From Eubacterium sp. (GTDB lineage: Bacteria; Bacillota; Clostridia; Oscillospirales; Acutalibacteraceae): a stretch of 11,434 bases of DNA. Under the pieces are notes generated by a model that worked only from the letters and a program-made list of their open reading frames with translations, ran no database searches and was not told the origin of the DNA. Positions 1 to 5,744 of this stretch are shown piece after piece; position 1 is the stretch's first letter; each line of letters opens with the position of its first letter. Position numbers and translations under genes: made by a program. Where the stretch lies: NCBI GenBank assembly GCA_029052085.1, contig JAIDJS010000140.1, positions 1 to 11,434 on the forward strand, read 5' to 3'.

Positions 1-836
1 GTTATATCGTCACCATTAAACTTAATAGTTGCTTGCTTTCCGTTAGCTTTTCTAATCATACTAATGGATTTACCAAAACTAAGTATACTAGAACCATCAG
101 ATAATCTCTCACTGATATAAGATTCGAAATATACATCATTATTTATAGAAACTGCTTTTTGAATTTTTGTACTCACACTAAATTCTTCAAAAAATGAAAT
201 TGGATGAATTTCACCATCTATTGCTACATAAACAAATTTTTCATCATCAATAAAATTAGGAATTTCGCTATCAGAAAAGCCATCTATAGTTAAAGATGTT
301 ACATTTCTCTCCTTTAACGAATCAATATCAAGTATATTTTTACCAATTTGCTTTCTTTTCTCATTTATAAAGAAGTTACATATGGACTCAATATGACATG
401 GATCCTCTATTCGCAATTCTTTAAATTGAACTCGAACCGTTGCTTTTCCATTGCTATTTTTAATATAATTCTCAATATTTGATGGTAATAATATCTTGTA
501 AAAACATCTATAATTTTTAATGCTTTTTATCATAGTTATAAAATACAGAATCCCTCCATCAGCCTTATACTTTTTCAAATCGATAACAGGTATCAAATGA
601 GTACATTTTCCTTGATATCTACTCACTTCATGTCCTTTAACCTGAACGGGAATTCTATCAATAAATGTTTCTTTAGAATGAATTTTGGCATCACTGAATA
701 CTTTTATTTCTCCATCCCAAAGTATCCCTTTATCATGATAATTTAAGTCTCCTTCAAGTAAAGCAGCAGAATTAACATATGTTGATAATATGCCAACTGA
801 CATACCATCTATATTATTATTATTTAATGTCGACAT
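1..836 (-). CDS. Unknown protein, 3' end cut by window edge; possible PD-(D/E)xK-like core
   Basis: I do not recognise the family with certainty. The frame reads open from an ATG at 834-836 to the left edge, giving 278 codons with no stop, so the C-terminus is missing. AGGAG at 845-849 sits 8 nt before the start. The N-terminal part contains ILWDGEI (D41, E43) followed about 20 residues later by RIPVQVKG (Q65, K67). An acidic residue closing one strand followed by a (E/Q)xK strand is the arrangement of PD-(D/E)xK nuclease-like folds, including DUF4365-like proteins often found in defence islands. That assignment is inference from a short motif. The rest alternates predicted strands and charged loops, with no signal peptide or membrane segment. 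Codon use is noticeably more AT-rich than in the genes right of the tRNA, which fits horizontally acquired cargo. Existence of the gene is well supported; its function is not. Confidence 0.8.
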   Translation of the reverse strand, partial: MSTLNNNNIDGMSVGILSTYVNSAALLEGDLNYHDKGILWDGEIKVFSDAKIHSKETFIDRIPVQVKGHEVSRYQGKCTHLIPVIDLKKYKADGGILYFITMIKSIKNYRCFYKILLPSNIENYIKNSNGKATVRVQFKELRIEDPCHIESICNFFINEKRKQIGKNILDIDSLKERNVTSLTIDGFSDSEIPNFIDDEKFVYVAIDGEIHPISFFEEFSVSTKIQKAVSINNDVYFESYISERLSDGSSILSFGKSISMIRKANGKQATIKFNGDDI

Positions 837-868
837 ATTAAAAACTCCTAAAATCAAACATATTTAAT

Positions 869-897
869 ATTATAAATTATCATTAAAAAAAACGCAA
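869..897 (-). promoter_or_regulatory. Promoter of the left-edge gene
   Basis: Read on the minus strand, TTGCGT (892-897) and a perfect TATAAT (869-874) are separated by 17 nt, a good sigma-A match. Transcription would begin near 862, leaving a leader of about 26 nt with AGGAG before the start at 836. The gene therefore appears to have its own promoter and not to be read from the tRNA. Confidence 0.6.
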
Positions 898-921
898 CAA
901 TATATCCTCTCTGATTAATAC

Positions 922-943
922 ACTGTCTGTTAAGTGTCTGCAT
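922..943. repeat. Iteron pair: two tandem 11-bp units
   Basis: ACTGTCTGTTA (922-932) is followed directly by AGTGTCTGCAT (933-943). Both share the core A-C/G-TGTCTG and abut with an 11-bp period, about one helical turn. The core matches the trio at 991-1023. Phased repeats like these typically bind a protein cooperatively; beside a tRNA 3' end, arm-type sites for an integrase or excisionase are one reading. Confidence 0.5.
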
Positions 944-990
944 TTTTATTGGCAAGGTTTGGCTATTTTGTGCAATTGGAATTACGATTT

Positions 991-1023
991 AGTGGCACAT
1001 TAGTGTCACACAAGTGTCTCATT
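991..1023. repeat. Iteron trio: three tandem 11-bp units
   Basis: Three abutting 11-bp units are seen: AGTGGCACATT (991-1001), AGTGTCACACA (1002-1012) and AGTGTCTCATT (1013-1023). All share AGTG(G/T)C at the same place in each unit. The exact one-turn phasing puts every copy on the same DNA face. The array lies about 95 bp beyond the 3' end of the tRNA-Gln gene and is not inside any credible gene. Confidence 0.65.
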
Positions 1024-1040
1024 TTAAATAAGAACAAACT

Positions 1041-1062
1041 AAAAAAGCACCTGAAAAGGTGC
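1041..1062 (-). terminator. Rho-independent terminator (second, distal to tRNA)
   Basis: On the minus strand GCACC-TTTTCA-GGTGC is followed by six T (plus-strand A run at 1041-1046). It lies about 28 bp beyond the first hairpin after tRNA-Gln and would catch read-through towards the left-edge gene. Confidence 0.65.
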
Positions 1063-1084
1063 AAAATTGTGCCAAAAGGCGAAA

Positions 1085-1114
1085 GAAAATGGACAGTTCA
1101 TAATGAACTGTCCA
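1085..1114 (-). terminator. Rho-independent terminator of tRNA-Gln
   Basis: GGACAGTTCA (1091-1100) and TGAACTGTCC (1104-1113) form a perfect 10-bp stem with a 3-nt loop, extendable by one A-T pair (1090/1114). On the minus strand it is followed by ATTTTCTTT. It begins 5 nt after the encoded CCA of the tRNA. Confidence 0.75.
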
Positions 1115-1118
1115 ACTT

Positions 1119-1192
1119 TGGCAGAGGTATAAGGATTCGAACCTTAAATGACGGAGTCAGAGTCCGGAGTGTTACCGTTACACTATACCTCT
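1119..1192 (-). tRNA. tRNA-Gln(CUG)
   Basis: The minus strand folds as a full cloverleaf of 74 nt including an encoded CCA. The acceptor stem is AGAGGTA/TACCTCT, the D-stem GTGT/ACAC, the anticodon loop CTCTGAC with anticodon CTG at 1158-1160, and the T-arm TAAGG-TTCGAAT-CCTTA. The discriminator base is G. The anticodon stem CCGGA/TCCGT has four good pairs and a C27-U43 mismatch at its base. It decodes CAG as glutamine. It has a near-consensus promoter upstream and tandem terminators downstream, so it appears to be transcribed alone, divergently from ymdB. Confidence 0.93.
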
Positions 1193-1217
1193 ATATACAA
1201 TTTTTAATGCGTTTACT

Positions 1218-1245
1218 ATTATAACCGATAATTTTAATTTGTCAA
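1218..1245 (-). promoter_or_regulatory. Promoter of tRNA-Gln
   Basis: Perfect TTGACA (1240-1245) and perfect TATAAT (1218-1223) on the minus strand with a 16-nt spacer. This places the start about 20 nt before the mature tRNA 5' end at 1192. A consensus promoter is expected for a stable RNA. Confidence 0.85.
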
Positions 1246-1293
1246 GTAAATTTTTAATTTAATGTTAATTTTCGCTAAACAATTTCTAAAATA

Positions 1294-1322
1294 TTGTTTT
1301 TAAGGTTTTATTATTGTATAAT
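1294..1322 (+). promoter_or_regulatory. Promoter of ymdB operon
   Basis: TTGTTT (1294-1299), a 17-nt spacer and perfect TATAAT (1317-1322) lie 34 bp before the ymdB start. Transcription would begin near 1329. It faces away from the tRNA-Gln promoter, so the 1193-1356 gap is a divergent promoter region. Confidence 0.7.
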
Positions 1323-1356
1323 AGATTGAATTTTAAATATAGAAATTGGTGTAAAA

Positions 1357-2130
1357 TTGAGAATACTTACTATCGGAGATGTTGTTTCAAAGCAGGGCTG
1401 CGATTATTTAATGCAGCAGCTTCCACAGCTAAAAAAAGAATTTTCAGCAGATCTTACAATTGTTAACGGAGAAAATTCAGCAATCGGAAACGGCATTCTT
1501 CCGCAAAATGCAAATTACATTTTTGCCTGCGGAGCAGATGTTATAACGCTTGGCAATCACAGCTTAAGACGAATAGAAATTTATCCTTTTCTTGATGAAA
1601 ATGAATACATCATACGCCCTGCAAACTATCATCCTTCTGCCCCGGGACGAGGAATGGCAATCATAGACAAGGGCTACATCCGTGTTGCTGTTATCAATCT
1701 GCAGGGTGCTGCTTACCTTGAACCAATAAGAAATCCTTTTGAGGTTATTGATGAAATGATTGAAAAGGCTGAAAAGGAAGACTGCAAAATCATTATAATA
1801 GATTTCCACGCAGAAGCAACAAGCGAAAAACGCGGAATGGGATATTATGTTGATGGCAGAGTTTCCGCCCTTTTCGGAACACACACACATGTTCAGACCT
1901 CTGACAATCAGATTCTTCCGAACGGAACCGGATACATTACAGACCTTGGAATGACGGGTCCCCTTCATTCCGTTTTAGGCGTTTCAACGGAAATTGCCAT
2001 TCAGAAAATGAAAACAGGACTACCTGTTCGTTTCAGGAACGAGGATGGCCCCTGCTCCATTGAAGGCTGTTTCTTTGAAATAGACAATAAAACAGGCAGG
2101 GCAATCCGTGCGGAAGCATTCAGGAGATAA
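1357..2130 (+). CDS. ymdB: YmdB-family 2',3'-cyclic-nucleotide 2'-phosphodiesterase
   Basis: A metallophosphoesterase of the YmdB/TIGR00282 type, 257 aa, close to the usual family length. In Bacillus the enzyme is a cytosolic cyclic-nucleotide phosphodiesterase that affects biofilm versus motility choice and binds a di-metal centre. The metal ligands known from that family all have visible counterparts: D8 in IGDVV, E39-N40 in NGENSA, N67-H68 in LGNHS, H151 in DFHAEATSEK, and H176 and H178 in GTHTHVQT. The start is the TTG at 1357, since RILTIGD aligns with the family N-terminus and no in-frame ATG fits. The RBS is weak (GGTG at 1348-1351). It is the first gene after the promoter at 1294-1322, and its end carries the RBS of the next gene, so the two are likely co-transcribed. 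Confidence 0.95.
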   Translation: MRILTIGDVVSKQGCDYLMQQLPQLKKEFSADLTIVNGENSAIGNGILPQNANYIFACGADVITLGNHSLRRIEIYPFLDENEYIIRPANYHPSAPGRGMAIIDKGYIRVAVINLQGAAYLEPIRNPFEVIDEMIEKAEKEDCKIIIIDFHAEATSEKRGMGYYVDGRVSALFGTHTHVQTSDNQILPNGTGYITDLGMTGPLHSVLGVSTEIAIQKMKTGLPVRFRNEDGPCSIEGCFFEIDNKTGRAIRAEAFRR

Positions 2131-2133
2131 CTT

Positions 2134-3624
2134 ATGAAAAAAACAATCACAATCCTTTTATGTGTTGCCTTTGCAGCTTCCATTCTTACAGCTTGCTCTT
2201 CAAATGCCCCAAGCAACGAACCGGAGGTACAGCAAAAAAGTGTAAGCACAATTCCTAATGACGATACTTCCTTTAAACTATGCTATACGCAATCGGACAG
2301 CCTGAATCCCTATGAATGCGAAGCTCAAAATAACCAGATCATTTCGCAGCTTGTTTTTGAAGGCTTATTCAGTATTGATGACAGCTATAAAGCAAGCTGC
2401 AGCATTGCCGAAAAATACGAATACCCGAATTCCACAACCTTAAGAGTTACGATTCCAAACGGATTAAGCTTTTCTGACGGAACTTCCTTAACAGCAGACG
2501 ATATTACTTACTCTTTCAGAAGCGCTGTTAAATCAAGCTATTGGGGTTCTTCCCTAAGCGGAATATCTTCCTGCTATGCAGTTTCATCAACAGTAGTTGA
2601 CTTTCAGCTTGAATATCCGAACAGCTATGCGCACAACCTGCTTATCTTCCCTATCATCAGCGAAAGCAGTGAAACAAACGATTATCCTATCGGCAGCGGA
2701 CGATATTATTTTGCAGAGGAAAACGAAGGTATTGTTTTGAAAGCAAGCGATAAAAGCGGATTCTCTCCGTATTTTACAACAATTCATCTTGAAAATATCC
2801 CTGCATCCGATTCTATAGACAATGCCGTTAACATCGGCAGTGTAAGCCTTATCTTCCGAGATCTGAGCAGAGATTCCTCCAAAAGAATTGATTCAAACTA
2901 TAAGCTTATTAATATAAACAATCTTGTTTATATCGGCATAAACAACAAAAAAGGCCTTGGTGCAAATTCCTATATAAGAAAGGCAATTAACTCTGCTGTT
3001 GACAGAGATGTGCTTGCAAACAGTGCTTATGCCGGCTTTGCAAAAACAGCTTCATCTGTATTTAATCCGGACTTTGAACTTTCATCAACTGAAATCTTTC
3101 AGGCTGCGGCAGACACGAACGCCGCTAAACAGGCAATGACACAAAGCGGATTATTGGATTTTTCCCTATCACTGCTTGTTAACGGAACAAATTCAGACCG
3201 CGTTGCATGCGCAAAGCTAATCAAGCAGCAGCTTGAGGCAGTAGGCTTTCATGTAAATCTTTCCATTGCAGACACATATGAAAATTACGAAAAGAGAATT
3301 CAAAAAGAGGATTTTGACTTATACTTAGGCGAAATCAAGGTTACTCCCGATATGTCGCTTCAGCATTTCTTTTCATCAAAGGGAAGCGCTCATTTCGGAA
3401 TAAACCCCGAAAAAAGTATTTCTGCTGAAGAATACAATAAATATATAAACGGCGAAACAGAGCTTGGAAACTTTTTAATTTCTTTTTCGGAAGAAATACC
3501 TTTTATTCCGATTCTTTACAGACAGGGAATGATTTGCTTTTCCAAAGAAATGAACGGAGATATGCAGGGTACAGGCACGGATTGCTTTAAAAACATTGAA
3601 AATTGGTATTTTAAATCAGAGTAA
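2134..3624 (+). CDS. ABC transporter solute-binding lipoprotein, family 5 (peptide type)
   Basis: A 496-aa extracellular substrate-binding protein of the SBP_bac_5 (OppA/DppA-like) family. Residues 1-20 are a lipoprotein signal peptide with lipobox LTA-C21, so the mature protein should be anchored to the outer face of the membrane by C21. The family body follows: a SDSLNPYE stretch with LVFEGLF downstream, then an FSDGTSLTADDITYSF segment typical of these proteins, and a C-terminal EIPFIPILYRQG region. Members usually bind oligopeptides, sometimes nickel or sugars; the ligand cannot be read here. The RBS AGGAG (2122-2126) lies inside the end of ymdB and the gap is 3 bp, so translation is probably coupled. 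No permease or ATPase gene is adjacent, which is unusual for a transport receptor: it must share a transporter encoded elsewhere or act as a stand-alone receptor. Confidence 0.93.
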   Translation: MKKTITILLCVAFAASILTACSSNAPSNEPEVQQKSVSTIPNDDTSFKLCYTQSDSLNPYECEAQNNQIISQLVFEGLFSIDDSYKASCSIAEKYEYPNSTTLRVTIPNGLSFSDGTSLTADDITYSFRSAVKSSYWGSSLSGISSCYAVSSTVVDFQLEYPNSYAHNLLIFPIISESSETNDYPIGSGRYYFAEENEGIVLKASDKSGFSPYFTTIHLENIPASDSIDNAVNIGSVSLIFRDLSRDSSKRIDSNYKLININNLVYIGINNKKGLGANSYIRKAINSAVDRDVLANSAYAGFAKTASSVFNPDFELSSTEIFQAAADTNAAKQAMTQSGLLDFSLSLLVNGTNSDRVACAKLIKQQLEAVGFHVNLSIADTYENYEKRIQKEDFDLYLGEIKVTPDMSLQHFFSSKGSAHFGINPEKSISAEEYNKYINGETELGNFLISFSEEIPFIPILYRQGMICFSKEMNGDMQGTGTDCFKNIENWYFKSE

Positions 3625-3634
3625 ATTATATAGC

Positions 3635-3663
3635 TTGCTATATCAGGCAAAATATAATATAAT
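3635..3663 (+). promoter_or_regulatory. Promoter of yloU-fakA-recG
   Basis: TTGCTA (3635-3640), a 17-nt spacer and TATAAT (3658-3663) lie in the 87-bp gap after the solute-binding protein gene. A second overlapping TATAAT at 3653-3658 has poor spacing. No T-tailed terminator separates this from the preceding gene, so some read-through from the ymdB promoter is possible. Confidence 0.5.
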
Positions 3664-3711
3664 AGCTATACTAATATAATTTGAAACCAATCTATGAACG
3701 GAGGTTCGTTT

Positions 3712-4068
3712 ATGGTTAAATTTGAAAATCCTAACGGATACATTGAAATCACAGGCAACTACTTTGGAAATCTTGTAGGCAAGGCCGCACAATCTTGCTT
3801 CGGAGTTACCGGAATGGTTGATTCAGGTCCGCTCCAAAGTGTAAAATCAATTATAAAAAACCGTGTTGGCAGTGATAACTCCTGCCAGGGTGTTAACGTT
3901 AAAAGCGTTAACGGCGCTCTTGTTGTTGATCTTCATATTTCCGTTTCATACGGAGTTAATATTTCAGCAATAGCAGATAGTATCAAAAACAAGGTCAGAT
4001 ACACTGTTGAATCTGCAACAGATCTCAGAGTATCTGCAGTAAATGTTTATGTTGACGCAATAAATTAA
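3712..4068 (+). CDS. yloU: Asp23/Gls24 family protein (YloU)
   Basis: A 118-aa member of the Asp23/Gls24 (DUF322) family. The domain fills the protein: GYIEITGNYFGNLVGKAA near the N-terminus, a central FGVTGMVD, and a C-terminal VSYGVNISAIADSIKNKV and VNVYVDAIN. Members associate with the membrane or act in envelope-stress responses, and in many Firmicutes this gene sits directly before fakA, as here. The start is placed at the ATG at 3712 because GGAGG (3700-3704) is 7 nt before it. An in-frame ATG at 3694 would put the RBS inside the gene and adds residues absent from the family. The fakA RBS follows the stop at once. The exact biochemical role is not known for this type. Confidence 0.92.
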   Translation: MVKFENPNGYIEITGNYFGNLVGKAAQSCFGVTGMVDSGPLQSVKSIIKNRVGSDNSCQGVNVKSVNGALVVDLHISVSYGVNISAIADSIKNKVRYTVESATDLRVSAVNVYVDAIN

Positions 4069-4083
4069 AGGAGATTATTCTTG

Positions 4084-5742
4084 ATGATTACTGGTAAAAT
4101 GTTTCGAGACGGAATAATATCCGCATCAAACAATATTGCAAACAGCCGACAGGCTGTTGACGCATTGAACATATTTCCTGTACCGGACGGAGATACAGGA
4201 ACAAACATGAGCATGACAATCGGCGCTGCTGCCAAAGAAATGGCTGTTCTTGCTGATGACTGTACAATAAGCGAAGCTTCCTCACGCTGTGCTTCTGCCC
4301 TTTTAAGAGGAGCAAGAGGAAACAGCGGTGTTATTCTTTCGCTTATATTCAGAGGCTTTTCAAAAGCATTCAAAGGGCTTGATGAAGCAGACGGAAAGGC
4401 AATTGCAAAGGCTTTTTCAGAAGGTGTTGAAGCAGCATACAAGGCCGTAATGAAGCCAACCGAGGGTACAATTTTAACCGTTATCCGTATGGCTTCCGAA
4501 GCTGCAGGCGAGGCTGTTAAAGCAGACAATAATCCTATGCACATTGCGGAAACTGCTCTTGCTGCCGCTAAAGAGGCACTTGCAAAAACTCCGGAACAGC
4601 TTCCTGTTTTAAAGAAGGCGGGCGTAGTTGATGCAGGCGGTCAGGGACTTGTTCTTATTCTTGAAGGATTTGAAAGCGTATTTGACCATTCTGCAATCGT
4701 TCAGGCACTGGAAGGCAGTGCGGTAGCCCCTGTTTCTGCACCAAGCAAAAGCACGGTTGCCGCTGCATCCGATGATATTGAATTCGGATACTGCTCAGAA
4801 TTTCTTATTGAAAAAGCAAACGATGCAAAGGAAAAGGATCCGTTAAAGCTTCGCGCTTTTCTTGAATCCATCGGTGACTGCGTTGTTGTAGTTGATGACA
4901 GCGACATTATCAAGGTACATGTTCATTCCAATCAGCCGGGCAACGTTATTCAGGCTGCGCTTAAATACGGTCAGTTAATTAATATTAAGATAGACAATAT
5001 GCGCTATCAGCACAGAAATGCCGACGAAGGCGTTAAGGAGGGCGAAGAGCCTGTTCTTCCGCCTGCCGATCCTACTAACGACTACGGTTTTGTGGCAGTT
5101 TGTGCAGGCAATGGGCTTACCGAGCTTTTCAAGGACATCGGCGCAGACATTGTTGTCAGCGGCGGACAGACTATGAATCCCTCAACAGATGATATTCTTA
5201 ACGCAATAAACGCAACACCTGCCAAAACCGTTTTTGTTCTTCCGAACAACAAAAATATTATTATGGCTGCTGAGCAGGCTATTCCGCTTGCAGAGGGCAG
5301 AGAGGTAAGAGTTCTTCAGACAAAAACAATACCGCAGGGTATTTCAGCCATGCTTATGTTTGATGAATTCGATGATGCAGATACAAATCAGATGAATATG
5401 ATGGAGGCTGCCGAACATGTTTCCACAGCTCAGGTTACCTTTGCTGCAAGAGACAGCGAGGTTGACGGCAATCCGATTGAGCAGGGCGAAATCATGGGGC
5501 TTTGCAACGGCAAAATCAAATTCACAGGCAAGGATATTGCAGATATTGCCTTTAAATCAGCAGATAAAATATTCAAAAAGAATCAAAACAGCCTTATCAC
5601 TATCATTTACGGCGAAGAAGCAACAGAAGAAATGGCTTCAGAGGTTGAAGCAAAGCTTCGTGATAAATACGGCGATGAAGTTGAAATAAATATCGTTAAC
5701 GGCGGTCAGCCGATTTACTATTTCATAATTTCAGTGGAGTAA
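4084..5742 (+). CDS. fakA: Fatty acid kinase, ATP-binding subunit FakA (YloV, DAK domain)
   Basis: About 552 aa, normal for FakA. This cytosolic subunit phosphorylates exogenous fatty acids held by a FakB protein, making acyl-phosphate for phospholipid synthesis; FakB must be encoded elsewhere. The N-terminal DhaL-like kinase domain (roughly 1-200) shows FPVPDGDTGTNM (D35, D37, N41) for Mg-ATP binding, GARGNSGV near 76-83 and AGVVDAGGQG near 179. A middle domain carries YCSEFLIEK and VHVHSNQPG; in FakA a Cys and two His in this domain have been described as a zinc site, and candidate residues are present. The C-terminal domain begins near YGFVAVCAGNG and shows SGGQTMNPS, as in DegV-like fold families. 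Start: ATG at 4084 has AGGAG-type RBS (4069-4073) 10 nt upstream; an abutting TTG at 4081 is the alternative (553 aa). It lies 15 bp after yloU and 2 bp before recG. Confidence 0.95.
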   Translation: MITGKMFRDGIISASNNIANSRQAVDALNIFPVPDGDTGTNMSMTIGAAAKEMAVLADDCTISEASSRCASALLRGARGNSGVILSLIFRGFSKAFKGLDEADGKAIAKAFSEGVEAAYKAVMKPTEGTILTVIRMASEAAGEAVKADNNPMHIAETALAAAKEALAKTPEQLPVLKKAGVVDAGGQGLVLILEGFESVFDHSAIVQALEGSAVAPVSAPSKSTVAAASDDIEFGYCSEFLIEKANDAKEKDPLKLRAFLESIGDCVVVVDDSDIIKVHVHSNQPGNVIQAALKYGQLINIKIDNMRYQHRNADEGVKEGEEPVLPPADPTNDYGFVAVCAGNGLTELFKDIGADIVVSGGQTMNPSTDDILNAINATPAKTVFVLPNNKNIIMAAEQAIPLAEGREVRVLQTKTIPQGISAMLMFDEFDDADTNQMNMMEAAEHVSTAQVTFAARDSEVDGNPIEQGEIMGLCNGKIKFTGKDIADIAFKSADKIFKKNQNSLITIIYGEEATEEMASEVEAKLRDKYGDEVEINIVNGGQPIYYFIISVE

Positions 5743-5744
5743 AA

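Larger units (their letters stand above)
837..1118. other. Intergenic region, possible end of a tRNA-targeted element
   Basis: These 282 bp separate the left-edge gene from tRNA-Gln. They hold the gene's RBS and promoter, five iteron-like 11-mers in two clusters, and two hairpin terminators that serve the tRNA strand. No credible protein gene lies here; an open frame starting near 934 runs straight through the tRNA and lacks an RBS. Iterons on the 3' side of a tRNA plus an AT-rich unknown gene suggest the boundary of an integrated element, but no integrase or second att copy is in view. Confidence 0.35.

Noticed and set aside
922..1023. CRISPR-like array
   Set aside because: Units are only 11 bp and abut without spacers, so they are iterons, not CRISPR repeats; no cas gene is present.
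934..1224. Open frame of 96 codons on the plus strand
   Set aside because: It runs through the terminators and the whole tRNA-Gln gene antisense, starts at a TTG or GTG-type codon without an RBS, and its translation resembles no protein.
1564..1968. 134-codon open frame on the minus strand
   Set aside because: It is antisense to ymdB, whose catalytic motifs are fully conserved; no RBS or recognisable product.
3627..3645. AT-rich hairpin after the solute-binding protein gene as terminator
   Set aside because: The stem ATATAGC/GCTATAT is short, weak and has a 2-nt loop and no T-tract; the segment is better explained as part of the yloU promoter.
3694..3711. Upstream ATG as start of yloU
   Set aside because: The GGAGG ribosome binding site lies inside this extension and is ideally spaced for the ATG at 3712, whose product matches the family N-terminus.
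4065..4544. 159-codon open frame on the minus strand
   Set aside because: It is antisense to the well-conserved fakA kinase domain; the low-complexity Ala/Ser/Pro composition is the typical shadow of an Ala-rich gene.
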